Below the pieces are notes generated by a model. It saw only the letters and a program-made list of their open reading frames with translations, ran no database searches and was not told where the DNA came from. A stretch of 14,759 nt of DNA from an uncultured Bacteroidota bacterium. GTDB lineage: Bacteria; Bacteroidota; Bacteroidia; Chitinophagales; Chitinophagaceae. The stretch spans positions 1 to 14,759 of the forward strand of contig CAIWHF010000055.1 of the NCBI GenBank assembly GCA_903912405.1, read 5' to 3'. Shown one piece after another: positions 1 to 8,257 of the stretch; within the stretch, counting starts at the first letter, position 1, and each line of letters starts with the position of its first letter. The position numbers and the translations under genes are program-made.

Positions 1-603
1 ATATTTTACTCTTTATTTGAGCAAGTAACCTCAACATTAGCTCAGATGGGAGCTACTTTTCATGAAGCGATACATGAAACAGATTATCAAAAACGTGTAG
101 CGCTTTTAAAAAGTCTAGAAGATTTAGAACATAAAAATGATGAAGTTACCCATCAAATTTTTATTGAATTAGGTAGAAATTTTATTACCCCGTTCGATAG
201 AGAAGATATTCACTATTTAGCTACTTCTTTAGATGATGTGGCGGATTATATTTGGGGAGCTGCTAAACGTATCGTTAACTATAATATGGTAGATATTGAC
301 GCTTCAACCAAAAGCTTTTCTTCTGTTATTCATAATTCCATTAGTGAATTGCACAAAGGGGTAAAAGAATTAAGAGGTATGAAAAATATGCGCGCTATAA
401 CCGAGGCATGTGTTCGTATCAATAGTTTCGAAAACGAAGCGGATGATTTATTAGATAGCTCCATGGTAGCATTATTTAGTACAGAAACAGACCCTATTGA
501 AGTTATTAAGAAAAAAGATTTGTATCAAATGTTAGAAATCGTTACCGATAAGTGTGAAGATGCTGCTAATGTTATTGAGTCAATCATCATTAAATACGCA
601 TAA
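1..603 (+). CDS. PhoU-like DUF47 (PhoU_div) protein, 5'-truncated by the window edge
   Basis: Two hundred residues are visible and the frame is open from base 1. The ATG at 46 is internal, because the 15 residues before it (starting IFYSLFEQ) fit the DUF47 N-terminal helix. The family is helical and cytoplasmic, related to PhoU, and is usually encoded next to PiT phosphate permeases, which it is thought to regulate. Diagnostic features are FITPFDREDI and three PhoU-type (E/D)xxxD metal motifs: D78-D82, E144-D148 and D183-D187 (visible numbering). The end PIEVIKKKDLYQ...IESIIIKYA is typical. The stop lies 12 bp before the PiT gene, so the two are almost certainly one operon. A second copy of the family lies at 8612-9259. 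The family call is firm; the regulatory role is inferred from family context. Confidence 0.93.
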   Translation: MFYSLFEQVTSTLAQMGATFHEAIHETDYQKRVALLKSLEDLEHKNDEVTHQIFIELGRNFITPFDREDIHYLATSLDDVADYIWGAAKRIVNYNMVDIDASTKSFSSVIHNSISELHKGVKELRGMKNMRAITEACVRINSFENEADDLLDSSMVALFSTETDPIEVIKKKDLYQMLEIVTDKCEDAANVIESIIIKYA

Positions 604-615
604 AAAACTAATTAT

Positions 616-2292
616 ATGATTTTTCTAATCGTTATTATTGCATTGGCCTTGATATTTGATTATATCAATGGTTTTCATGATGCAGCCAATTCTATCGCAA
701 CGATTGTTTCTACCAAAGTGCTTTCGCCTTTGCAAGCTGTAATTTGGGCCGCTGCGTTCAATTTTGTTGCCTATTTTGTATTTCAAGATCATGCGGTTGC
801 TAATACCATTGGTAAAACGGTATACCCTGAGTTTATTACCTTGCCAGTTATTTTCTCTGGTTTGATTGCAGCTATTTTCTGGAATTTATTAACCTGGTGG
901 TTTGGTATTCCTTCCTCTTCATCCCATACGCTTATAGGTGGTTTTGCGGGTGCCGCTATTACGCATGCCTTTATGACTAAAGGCTTTGTAGCTTTTAGCA
1001 GCATTGTAGAGATGGAAAAAATCGGTAAAACAATTTTGTTTATTTTCTTAGCGCCCGTGATTGGTATGGCGATATCTATGTTCATGACCTTGGTTACTAT
1101 CATGCGCAATGTTTGGGCTAGAATCGGTATTATTATCCTGGCTACAATTTTCACGGTTTATTTATTTAATGTTTTCGAGCAAAATAAAATGCAAGAAAAT
1201 ATCTCTAAGTTGTACAGGGTTGATAAATACGAAAAAGAAGCAGCTAAAGATCCGAGCAACGAAGAAGTAAAAACGAAATTAGAAAAAGCTAAAAAACATA
1301 CCAGCGAAGCTATGGTCTTTGTTGCGAAGTATGATAAAATTGGCGCAGATTTCGTTGCAGACAGTATGCAGCATATTGGTTTATTAAAACCTATAGAAAG
1401 CACTCGTGTTAAAGATGCTTTGAAAAAAGCCTTTAAAATGGATAGCTTAACAAAATTGGGTAATACCGATGCCAGCGTAAAAGTCATTGCCGATAGTATC
1501 ACTAAAAAATTAGAGGAGGGTAAAAAACTCTATGCACTTTATGGTACGGTTGACAATGCGGTATTATTAGATACCCTTTCATCAACATTTGTATTATCTG
1601 AAAAGCAACAAGAAAAAATTGGGAAAGCCATTGCTGAAATTAATGCTAAAACCGAAGTGGTGAAAGCCATGGAAAAGGCTGACAATTCATTTATAGTTAA
1701 TTGCTTAATTGGGTTGGTCATTATTTTCATTCTTACATATATCTATATTGATGTTTTAAGAGAGCCTAATGCTTTTAGAAAAGCAAATATCTTTAAGCGT
1801 TTACAATTATTATCATCTGCAGCCTTCAGTTTAGGACATGGTGGTAATGATGCGCAAAAAGTAATGGGTATTATTGGTGCTGCTTTCGTGGCTTACAATA
1901 GCCAAAAGTATGGCGATGTTGGTGCCGCTTTAAAAGAATTGCCTTGGGTGCCTTTAGCATGTTATACTGCGATAGGTTTAGGAACCTTGAGTGGTGGATG
2001 GAAAATTGTGAAAACAATGGGTTCTAAAATCACAAAGGTTAGTCCGTTAGAAGGTGTAACAGCTGAAACGGCAGGTGCCTTCACTTTATTCATGACCGAA
2101 CAAATGGGTATTCCGGTTTCTACAACACATACGATCACCGGTGCTATTATGGGTGTGGGCGCATCAAGACGATTATCGGCTGTAAGATGGGGCGTTACCT
2201 TTAATTTAATTTGGGCTTGGATTCTTACCATTCCAGTAAGTGCTGCAGTAGCAGGATTGGTATACTGGATAGTGAGTTTCTTTGTGAAATAG
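616..2292 (+). CDS. pit: Inorganic phosphate transporter, PiT (PHO4) family
   Basis: This is an integral membrane symporter for inorganic phosphate, driven by H+ or Na+ in this family. Both inverted PiT repeats are present. The N-half has GFHDAANS (residues 19-26) and GIPSSSSHT (97-105). The C-half has GHGGND (407-412) and GIPVSTTHT (498-506). Hydrophobic segments occupy roughly 1-185 and 358-558. Between them lies a hydrophilic, Lys/Glu-rich insert of about 165 residues (about 190-355), probably helical or coiled-coil and longer than the loop of compact bacterial PiT proteins. The 558-residue length reflects this insert. It follows the DUF47 gene by 12 bp and ends 14 bp before a strong terminator, so it is the last gene of the operon. 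The ATG start fits the first membrane helix. The cation and affinity cannot be told from sequence. Confidence 0.95.
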   Translation: MIFLIVIIALALIFDYINGFHDAANSIATIVSTKVLSPLQAVIWAAAFNFVAYFVFQDHAVANTIGKTVYPEFITLPVIFSGLIAAIFWNLLTWWFGIPSSSSHTLIGGFAGAAITHAFMTKGFVAFSSIVEMEKIGKTILFIFLAPVIGMAISMFMTLVTIMRNVWARIGIIILATIFTVYLFNVFEQNKMQENISKLYRVDKYEKEAAKDPSNEEVKTKLEKAKKHTSEAMVFVAKYDKIGADFVADSMQHIGLLKPIESTRVKDALKKAFKMDSLTKLGNTDASVKVIADSITKKLEEGKKLYALYGTVDNAVLLDTLSSTFVLSEKQQEKIGKAIAEINAKTEVVKAMEKADNSFIVNCLIGLVIIFILTYIYIDVLREPNAFRKANIFKRLQLLSSAAFSLGHGGNDAQKVMGIIGAAFVAYNSQKYGDVGAALKELPWVPLACYTAIGLGTLSGGWKIVKTMGSKITKVSPLEGVTAETAGAFTLFMTEQMGIPVSTTHTITGAIMGVGASRRLSAVRWGVTFNLIWAWILTIPVSAAVAGLVYWIVSFFVK

Positions 2293-2306
2293 CATTGTAG
2301 TAAAAT

Positions 2307-2341
2307 AAAAAAAAGCCCCATCAAACGATGGGGCTTTTTTT
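2307..2341. terminator. Bidirectional intrinsic terminator between convergent genes
   Basis: A perfect 8-bp GC-rich stem, GCCCCATC (2315-2322) and GATGGGGC (2327-2334), encloses the loop AAAC. It is flanked by eight A (2307-2314) and seven T (2335-2341). The A-tract gives a U-tract on the opposite transcript, so the element can end both the PiT gene (plus) and the lipoprotein gene (minus), whose stop is 10 bp away. Confidence 0.93.
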
Positions 2342-2350
2342 ATTTAGATT

Positions 2351-2818
2351 TTAGGGAACTTGGTTGCCAGAAAAATCATCCCAGTTTTCCATAAGCCAAG
2401 AACTTACGAACACATAGTGTTTATGAATGATAAGGGAATGAGAAATGGTATCGAAGCGGATATTGATTTCATCAAAATGATCATTGAAAGCAGTAGTACC
2501 TCTGCTTCGTAAATAAGTGGAGGTGCTTAATACTTTAAATCCTGGGTTGCAGATATCCCAAAAGGGTTTATTGAGTAGAAACGTATCGGTGCCAATTTTG
2601 CTTACAGTCATCGTATCTAACATGCTGGTGCTGTCTTTGTAGATAGCGCTGCCTGTATTCGTTTGTGCACGATGTTGTAAGGTGCCCACATAGGATCCGC
2701 ATATTTTATTGAGCAAAATACTGTTGGCATTACCTTGTATGCGCGCATTTTTAGTACAACTGCCCAGGAGTAAGATTAGGCTTAGTATAAATATTGAGTG
2801 TAAGGAAAAGCGTTTCAT
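2351..2818 (-). CDS. Small secreted lipoprotein of unknown function
   Basis: This 155-residue protein begins with a type II signal peptide: MKRF, a hydrophobic stretch and the lipobox LGSC, with the acylated cysteine at position 21. The residues after the cysteine (TKNARIQ) lack the acidic run of the Bacteroidota surface-export signal, so the mature protein may face the periplasm; that is an inference. The body, including ICGSYVGTLQHRAQ and later strands such as EINIRFDTISHSLIIHKHYV, looks like a small beta-rich fold with alternating polar and hydrophobic residues. I do not recognise a named family. The gene is monocistronic, convergent with the PiT gene and sharing its terminator, and a candidate promoter lies just upstream. 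Confidence 0.82.
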   Translation of the reverse strand: MKRFSLHSIFILSLILLLGSCTKNARIQGNANSILLNKICGSYVGTLQHRAQTNTGSAIYKDSTSMLDTMTVSKIGTDTFLLNKPFWDICNPGFKVLSTSTYLRSRGTTAFNDHFDEINIRFDTISHSLIIHKHYVFVSSWLMENWDDFSGNQVP

Positions 2819-2835
2819 TTTATTTAAATAATCTT

Positions 2836-2863
2836 CTAAATTACATTTTTATTTATAATTCAA
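2836..2863 (-). promoter_or_regulatory. Candidate Bacteroidota promoter for the lipoprotein gene
   Basis: On the minus strand, TTG (2863-2861) is followed by exactly 17 bp and TAATTTAG (2843-2836). This is a close match to the TTG-N(17-19)-TAnnTTTG consensus, with one deviation in the -7 box. It places transcription start roughly 10-12 bases before the ATG at 2818. The region is very AT-rich, so chance resemblance is possible. Confidence 0.4.
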
Positions 2864-2879
2864 TTGTAATGTTTATCGT

Positions 2880-3239
2880 ATGGCGAAGAGGCTTCATGAA
2901 TCGGTAGCGGCTTATTTAAATACCTTAGAGCCGTCTGTAAAAGAAAAGCTATTGCAAATTAGAGCATGTGTTTTCGAATTGATTCCCGATGCTGAAGAAG
3001 GAATCAGTTATCAAATGCCAGCCTATAAATATAAAGGACTTGTATTATGTATGGCGGCCTTTAAAAACCATATAGGCTTGTATCCTACGGCTGCACCTAT
3101 TGCTCATTTTAGCGAAATACTACAAGCGTATAAGACAAGTAAAGGAGCTATTCAATTTCCCTTATCGGAGCCTTTGCCCTTGGATATCATCAGGCATATA
3201 ATTGCATATAAAGTAGCGTTGAATTTGAAGAAGCGATAA
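2880..3239 (+). CDS. DUF1801 / YdhG-like domain protein
   Basis: A 119-residue soluble protein made of a single YdhG-like (DUF1801) domain. Recognisable features are the early helix with a Y-L-N-T-L-x-P pattern, ISYQMPAYKYKG (about 43-54), AAFKNHIGLYP (about 59-69), and SKGAIQFPLSEPLP near 87-100 before the last helix. B. subtilis YdhG is described as an intracellular iron chaperone for frataxin; other members are uncharacterised, so the function here should not be transferred. There is no signal peptide. The ATG at 2880 is the natural start because the domain begins at once. It is divergent from the lipoprotein gene (61 bp between starts) and 82 bp upstream of acs, probably as its own unit. 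Confidence 0.85.
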   Translation: MAKRLHESVAAYLNTLEPSVKEKLLQIRACVFELIPDAEEGISYQMPAYKYKGLVLCMAAFKNHIGLYPTAAPIAHFSEILQAYKTSKGAIQFPLSEPLPLDIIRHIIAYKVALNLKKR

Positions 3240-3321
3240 TCTGGATGTGGCGGTAGAATTTTTATTGTTAGCATTATAAAAATTATAGTTAAATTGAATA
3301 GTTATTGCAAATTCAATTTTC

Positions 3322-5235
3322 ATGTCTTATCCATTTCAAATAAAAAGTGAAGCGGCTTATCATCAAGCCTATCAGCAAAGCGTTGCCCATCCAGAGCAAT
3401 TTTGGGAAGCTATAGCCCAAAACTTTCAATGGCAAAAAAAATGGGATCAAGTATTGGAGTGGAATTTCAAAGAACCTCGTATAAGCTGGTTTAAAGGTGG
3501 ACAATTAAATATTACTGAAAATTGTTTAGATCGTCATTTAGCGGAAGATGCCAATTCGCTAGCTATGATTTTTGAACCGAATGATGTTACTACTCCTGCA
3601 CAACAATATACCTATCAAGAATTGTTTGATAAAGTCAATCAGTTTGCTTGGGTGCTTCATAACAATGGGGTTAAAAAAGGTGATCGTGTGTGTTTGTATA
3701 TGGGGATGATTCCAGCATTAGCCATTGCAACCCTAGCTTGCGCGCGTATTGGCGCTATTCATTCGGTAATCTTCGGAGGCTTTAGCGCACAAAGTATTGC
3801 CGATCGCTTGCAAGATGCACAGGCCGCATTTATCATTACTTGCGATGGCGCGCATCGTGGTAATAAGCAAATCGATTTAAAAAATGTGATAGATGATGCC
3901 CTTGTACAATGTCCTTTTGTGCAACGTGTTATTGTATATATGCATACACAAACGCCCATCAGTATGAAAAAAGATAGAGATGTGTGGTGGGATGATGAAG
4001 TGCAAAAAGTTATAGCTGCACAACATACATTTTTTCAAGCCGTAGCTATGGATGCCGAAGATCCTTTGTTTATCTTATACACTTCAGGTTCTACAGGTAA
4101 GCCCAAAGGGGTGGTGCATACGGTTGGTGGTTATATGGTTTATGCCACGTATACCTTTGTAAATGTATTCCAATATCAAAAAGGTGATGTGCATTTTTGT
4201 ACCGCAGATATTGGATGGATAACCGGACATAGCTATATTGTTTATGGCCCTTTATGTGCTGGTGCTACTACCTTATTGTTTGAAGGGATTCCAACATGGC
4301 CCAATGCCGGACGGTTTTGGGATATTGTAGACAAACATCGCGTAGCTAATTTGTATACGGCTCCTACAGCTATAAGAAGTTTGATGGGTTTTGGACTAGC
4401 CCCTTTGGAAGGAAAAGAATTGAGCTCGCTTAAAGTATTAGGTACGGTAGGGGAACCCATAAATGAAGAGGCATGGCATTGGTACGACGAACATATTGGT
4501 AAAAAACAATGTCCTATTGTAGATACATGGTGGCAAACCGAAACGGGTGGTATGTTAATTTCAAACATGGCGGGTATTACACCTGCAAAGCCAGCTTATG
4601 CAACGCTTCCGTTGCCGGGTATACAGCCCGTATTGGTCGATGAAAAAGGAACGATACTCGAGGGTAATGCGATCAGTGGCAATTTATGTATTCAGTTTCC
4701 ATGGCCCGGTATGCTACGTACTACTTATGGCGATCACGAACGTTGTAGAATGAATTATTTTGCTACTTACGATAATTTATATTTCACGGGCGATGGCTGT
4801 TACAGAGATGAACAAGGCAATTATAGAATTACGGGTAGGGTAGATGATGTACTCAATGTAAGTGGTCACCGCATTGGCACCGCCGAAGTTGAAAATGCAA
4901 TTAATAGTCATACCGGCGTAGTAGAATCTGCTGTGGTGGGCTATCCGCATGATCTGAAAGGGCAGGGCATTTATGCTTTTGTTATTATCGACTCTCTACA
5001 TGGCGATGCTCAACTAACCCAGTTAGATATTGCGCAAACGGTAGCGCGTGTTATAGGTGCTATTGCCAAACCCGACAAAATTCAGTTTGTGCATGGCTTG
5101 CCCAAAACGCGCAGTGGTAAAATCATGCGTAGAATTTTGAGGAAAATTGCCGAAGGTGCTTTAGATCAACTTGGCGATACATCTACCTTGTTAGACCCGA
5201 GTGTTATTGCTAGTATAGTGGACGGTAAATTATAG
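3322..5235 (+). CDS. acs: Acetyl-CoA synthetase (AMP-forming acetate--CoA ligase)
   Basis: Converts acetate, ATP and CoA to acetyl-CoA, AMP and diphosphate in the cytoplasm, for acetate scavenging. The 637-residue length is normal for Acs. The order is the ACAS N-terminal cap (about 8-65), the AMP-binding core with P-loop YTSGSTGKPKG (253-263), TVGEPINEEAWHWY, DTWWQTETGG (about 400-409), YFTGDGCYRDEQGNYRITGR and the hinge region DDVLNVSGHRIGTAEVE. The C-terminal lid has PKTRSGKIMRR, with K600 as the catalytic lysine acetylated in other bacteria (K609 in Salmonella). The WWQTETGG motif and N-terminal cap separate it from fatty-acyl-CoA ligases. All catalytic motifs are intact. It appears monocistronic. 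In the 82-bp leader, TTG at 3265-3267 with TAGTTA at 3286 is only a weak promoter candidate. Confidence 0.96.
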   Translation: MSYPFQIKSEAAYHQAYQQSVAHPEQFWEAIAQNFQWQKKWDQVLEWNFKEPRISWFKGGQLNITENCLDRHLAEDANSLAMIFEPNDVTTPAQQYTYQELFDKVNQFAWVLHNNGVKKGDRVCLYMGMIPALAIATLACARIGAIHSVIFGGFSAQSIADRLQDAQAAFIITCDGAHRGNKQIDLKNVIDDALVQCPFVQRVIVYMHTQTPISMKKDRDVWWDDEVQKVIAAQHTFFQAVAMDAEDPLFILYTSGSTGKPKGVVHTVGGYMVYATYTFVNVFQYQKGDVHFCTADIGWITGHSYIVYGPLCAGATTLLFEGIPTWPNAGRFWDIVDKHRVANLYTAPTAIRSLMGFGLAPLEGKELSSLKVLGTVGEPINEEAWHWYDEHIGKKQCPIVDTWWQTETGGMLISNMAGITPAKPAYATLPLPGIQPVLVDEKGTILEGNAISGNLCIQFPWPGMLRTTYGDHERCRMNYFATYDNLYFTGDGCYRDEQGNYRITGRVDDVLNVSGHRIGTAEVENAINSHTGVVESAVVGYPHDLKGQGIYAFVIIDSLHGDAQLTQLDIAQTVARVIGAIAKPDKIQFVHGLPKTRSGKIMRRILRKIAEGALDQLGDTSTLLDPSVIASIVDGKL

Positions 5236-5270
5236 CATAATCTAAAAATTATGTATATAAACTATTGATT

Positions 5271-5291
5271 GTTAATACGGTTTGTATTAAC
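5271..5291. repeat. Perfect 8-bp inverted repeat between acs and the PKD gene
   Basis: GTTAATAC (5271-5278) and GTATTAAC (5284-5291) are perfect inverted arms around the 5-base spacer GGTTT, beginning 35 bp after the acs stop. No T-run follows directly, so it is a poor intrinsic terminator. It may be a regulator binding site upstream of the PKD gene, or a weak 3'-end stabilising hairpin for acs mRNA. Confidence 0.55.
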
Positions 5292-5306
5292 CTGCTTATT
5301 ATGTGC

Positions 5307-5335
5307 TTTATGCAAACCTTTTTTCTTAATTTTAG
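5307..5335 (+). promoter_or_regulatory. Weak promoter candidate for the PKD/T9SS gene
   Basis: TAATTTTAG (5327-5335) resembles the Bacteroidota -7 box. TTT at 5307-5309 lies 17 bp upstream, but a true TTG is missing. It would give a leader of about 27 bases before the ATG at 5368. The call rests mainly on the -7-like element and spacing. Confidence 0.25.
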
Positions 5336-5367
5336 GTCTACCAATACAACCTTAATAAACCATTTGT

Positions 5368-7173
5368 ATGAAAAAACAATTACTTTTTCTTTTTGCCTTG
5401 TTGATAGGTATCAACAGTTATGCGCAAATTGCTTGCAATCCTTCTTTCACTTGGAGTCAAACACCTACGAGTGCTAATCCTTATCAAGTGACGGTAGTGA
5501 ATACCAGCACGCTTACGGGTGCTCCTGTTTATGCGTTCACAACCTATACGATGAATTGGGGAAATGGCACATCAGGAATCAATCCAACAGGTAGTACAAC
5601 CCATAATTATACGGCAGCGGGAACCTATACCGCGGTATTAACCATGAACGTATATGATTCATTAAATAATACATTATTATGCTCTAGTACTTATAATGCT
5701 ACAATAACCCTTGTTACAGCAGCTTGTAATACAAGTATTATTACAACCAATAATGGTAATGGTTCTTATTCATTTGCATCGAGCAATCAAGCAGCTAGCA
5801 TGACTTATGCTTGGAGTTTTGGTGATGGTACAAGTGCAGGTAATGTTGCGACTACTAATCATACCTATGCGAATCCAGGTGTTTATACCGTAACGCTTAC
5901 AACCACCCTTAACGGTATGACTTGTACAACCACCTATACCGTAAATTATCAAAACACTTCGTTCAACTGTGCTGCATTAGTTGCAAGTTTTACTAAAACA
6001 CAAAACAATTTGAGTGTGACCTTTAATAACACGTCATCAGTAGTAAATAATACCAATCCGGTTATATCAAGAGTGTCTGATTGGACATTTGGAGATGGCG
6101 GTGTGGCTAATAACACCTATACAAGTGTATCCCATACGTATGCAAGTGCAGGTACCTATTCCGTACGTTTAATTAATAAATATGTAGATTCTGCAAACGC
6201 TAATACTGTTTATTGTAGAGATACCGCTTATCAAACGCTTACGGTTACGGGCACAACAGCCAATTATATTGCTGGTAATATTTATTGGGACAGCACATTG
6301 AATATTAATTCGAGTTCTTTCAAAGTATGGTTGATTACTTTTGATACCACAACAAATATTATTAATGCTATAGATTCAATAACTGCATCAGGTGCTTATG
6401 GTCAAGTGGCTTACCAATTTAATAATAAAGCAGCAGGCACTTATCGTGTAAAAGCGGCAGTAACACCTGGCGCTGCAGGGTATACGCAAATGGCGCCTAC
6501 CTATCACAATGCTACAACCTATTGGGCAAATGCCACTTTAGTAAATCATACAGCAGGAGCTTCTACAAATAGAAATATCTATATGCAAGCTGGAAGCTCT
6601 GCAAATGGTCCTGGTTTTGTGGCTGGTAATGTTACCTTAGGTGCTGGAAAAGGAACGGCAACAGGTGTTCCTAATCTCTTAATTATTTTAAGAAATGCAT
6701 CTAACCAACTTATCAAAAGCACCTTTACCAATGCAAATGGCGATTACTCCTTTAGCAATGTGCCTTTAGGTATCTATACAATTTATCCAGAGAATATGCC
6801 ACAGCTTACAACCCCTTCTGCTGCATTTACCATTTCGGCTACCAACACAACATTTAATGGAGTAGATTTTACTAAAAATTCTAAGAAAATTGTTCCTAAT
6901 AGTTTAGGTATAGCAAAAGCAGATTTAGTGCATGCTTTTAGTGTATATCCAAATCCTACTAAAGATTTTGTTACCATTCATGCATTAGGAAATGGCATTT
7001 ATGTAAACACCATACAATTAGTTGATATGAAGGGTAGCGTTTTACTTACAGAAGTGAACAGTAGTTCTTCAGATTTCAACTTGTTACTTTCTGCAATACC
7101 TACAGGTGTTTATTATTTAAAAATAACTGCAGGCACTACACAACAAATTGAAAAATTAATTATTCAAAAATAG
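5368..7173 (+). CDS. Secreted multi-domain PKD protein with T9SS type A sorting domain
   Basis: This 601-residue exported protein has a Sec signal peptide (1-20, ending SYAQ). Three PKD-type beta-sandwiches follow. The first is divergent (MNWGNGTS, HNYTAAGTYT). The second has WSFGDG at 149-154 and HTYANPGVYTVTL. The third has WTFGDG at 239-244 and HTYASAGTYSVRL. Residues about 297-415 form a module common in such proteins (FKVWLITFDT, AAGTYRVKAAV, PTYHNATTYW). An SdrD-B/CnaB-like domain starts at GPGFVAGNV and contains NANGDYSFSNVPLGIYTIYPE. The last 80 residues (FSVYPNPTKDFVTI ... GVYYLKITAG ... KLIIQK) are a T9SS type A sorting domain, which directs passage across the outer membrane and surface attachment or release. 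It has no catalytic motif and is probably adhesive or structural. A strong terminator follows, so it is likely monocistronic. Confidence 0.92.
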   Translation: MKKQLLFLFALLIGINSYAQIACNPSFTWSQTPTSANPYQVTVVNTSTLTGAPVYAFTTYTMNWGNGTSGINPTGSTTHNYTAAGTYTAVLTMNVYDSLNNTLLCSSTYNATITLVTAACNTSIITTNNGNGSYSFASSNQAASMTYAWSFGDGTSAGNVATTNHTYANPGVYTVTLTTTLNGMTCTTTYTVNYQNTSFNCAALVASFTKTQNNLSVTFNNTSSVVNNTNPVISRVSDWTFGDGGVANNTYTSVSHTYASAGTYSVRLINKYVDSANANTVYCRDTAYQTLTVTGTTANYIAGNIYWDSTLNINSSSFKVWLITFDTTTNIINAIDSITASGAYGQVAYQFNNKAAGTYRVKAAVTPGAAGYTQMAPTYHNATTYWANATLVNHTAGASTNRNIYMQAGSSANGPGFVAGNVTLGAGKGTATGVPNLLIILRNASNQLIKSTFTNANGDYSFSNVPLGIYTIYPENMPQLTTPSAAFTISATNTTFNGVDFTKNSKKIVPNSLGIAKADLVHAFSVYPNPTKDFVTIHALGNGIYVNTIQLVDMKGSVLLTEVNSSSSDFNLLLSAIPTGVYYLKITAGTTQQIEKLIIQK

Positions 7174-7191
7174 TATTCCTTAAAATTGAAC

Positions 7192-7223
7192 AAAAAAGCC
7201 CACATCTTTGATGTGGGCTTTTT
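7192..7223 (+). terminator. Intrinsic terminator of the PKD/T9SS gene
   Basis: A perfect 9-bp stem, GCCCACATC (7198-7206) and GATGTGGGC (7210-7218), has the loop TTT and is followed by TTTTTG and further Ts. It begins 18 bp after the stop at 7173. Six A precede the stem (7192-7197), so it could also act weakly on the other strand. Confidence 0.93.
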
Positions 7224-7357
7224 GTTTTTACCATTAATACATTAAGTTACCTGTCTTAAAAAAATAGTATGCAGGTAGCAATGCAATTAATTTTTTTTGT
7301 TTAATTTGCATTCATTATTAAAACCCGTTATAGTTTCATTTTAAAAATAAAGTTAGC

Positions 7358-8257
7358 ATGTCAGTATCTATTCTGTTTTCAAAACGTCTATTATCTCTAT
7401 TCGCTTTTTGGTGTCTTTTAATTTCGTCTTGGCGCATCAATGCCCAATCGTATTGCGCTCCTGCTGCTCAATATCCTTGTTCAGATGATTGGATTGATGA
7501 TGTGTATACCACTGGTGGCGTAACAAATTTCTTTAATTATAATACGGGGTGTAATGGTACTTATAATAGTCCCTTTCAATTTAGTACCTATACCTATTTC
7601 AGCGCTAAAACATGTTCGCAAATGCAAGGCCAACAAATCAATTTGCATATGCAATGTGGTACTACGTGGGTGCAAGGCTTTAGAGTTTGGATTGATTGGA
7701 ACAAAAATAACAGCTTTGCCGATCCGGGCGAAGATGTATATGTATCGCCAAATGCAAGTTTCTCACTTTTTACAGCTGTCATTACCGTACCCCCATCGGC
7801 AGCTATAGGCACTACCAGAATGCGTGTGCAATGTAGATATAATTATGTGCCGACCTTAACCGGTTATTGTGGGTCAACAAATTATCCAGGTGAAACCGAA
7901 GATTATAATTTTACTGTTTTGGCAGCTGCACCTTGTTTTGGTATTCCTTTAGCAGGAACAGCTTCGGGCTCGTCTACTTGTATAGGCTCGTCAACCCTAG
8001 TTACCGTTTCCGGATTTACAGCCGGAACAGGTATCACCTTTCAGTGGCAACAACTTAATGGAGCAACGTGGGCTAATGTTGTAGGTGGCTCCGGTGCAAC
8101 TACTGCTAAGTATATTACGCCAAATTTATTTGCCAATACGCAATATAAGTGTTTAGTAAAATGTACAAACAGTAATATCACCTCGAGCACCCCTGCCTAT
8201 ACTGTGGTAGTGAACCCGCCCTTGAGCACAGCACCTACTTCCTATGCCTATTTTTGA
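7358..8257 (+). CDS. Secreted GEVED / Ig-like domain protein, apparently truncated
   Basis: A 299-residue exported protein with a long signal peptide (about 1-30, ending RINAQ before SYCAP). Its main part is a GEVED domain: GFRVWIDWN (107-115), the calcium-site-like stretch NNSFADPGEDVY, AAIGTTRMRVQCRY, and the name-giving GETEDY (178-183). An Ig-like module follows (FQWQQLNGATW, YKCLVKCTN, to YTVVVNPP). Proteins of this kind in Bacteroidota normally continue through more modules to a T9SS sorting domain. Here the protein ends a few residues after the Ig-like module, in TSYAYF, and no sorting domain exists. The last 14 bp overlap the rhodanese ORF. Removing one T from the run at 8251-8255 would fuse the two frames (YAYF then DVRK). 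It is probably a remnant made by deletion or recombination, or by an assembly join; a natural short product is less likely. The GEVED role is unknown, perhaps carbohydrate binding or adhesion. Confidence 0.85.
   Translation: MSVSILFSKRLLSLFAFWCLLISSWRINAQSYCAPAAQYPCSDDWIDDVYTTGGVTNFFNYNTGCNGTYNSPFQFSTYTYFSAKTCSQMQGQQINLHMQCGTTWVQGFRVWIDWNKNNSFADPGEDVYVSPNASFSLFTAVITVPPSAAIGTTRMRVQCRYNYVPTLTGYCGSTNYPGETEDYNFTVLAAAPCFGIPLAGTASGSSTCIGSSTLVTVSGFTAGTGITFQWQQLNGATWANVVGGSGATTAKYITPNLFANTQYKCLVKCTNSNITSSTPAYTVVVNPPLSTAPTSYAYF

Noticed and set aside
46..603. A complete DUF47 gene starting at ATG 46
   Set aside because: The frame is open back to base 1, and the residues before the ATG fit the conserved N-terminal helix, so the gene starts outside the window.
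5265..5477. A small ORF spanning the acs-PKD intergenic region
   Set aside because: It overlaps the signal peptide and first domain of the well-supported PKD protein in another frame and has no motif or promoter of its own.
7174..7357. A promoter for the GEVED gene (TTG 7306-7308, TAGTTTCA 7331-7338)
   Set aside because: The spacer of 22 bp is long and the -7 box misses consensus at two positions in AT-rich DNA; too weak to list.
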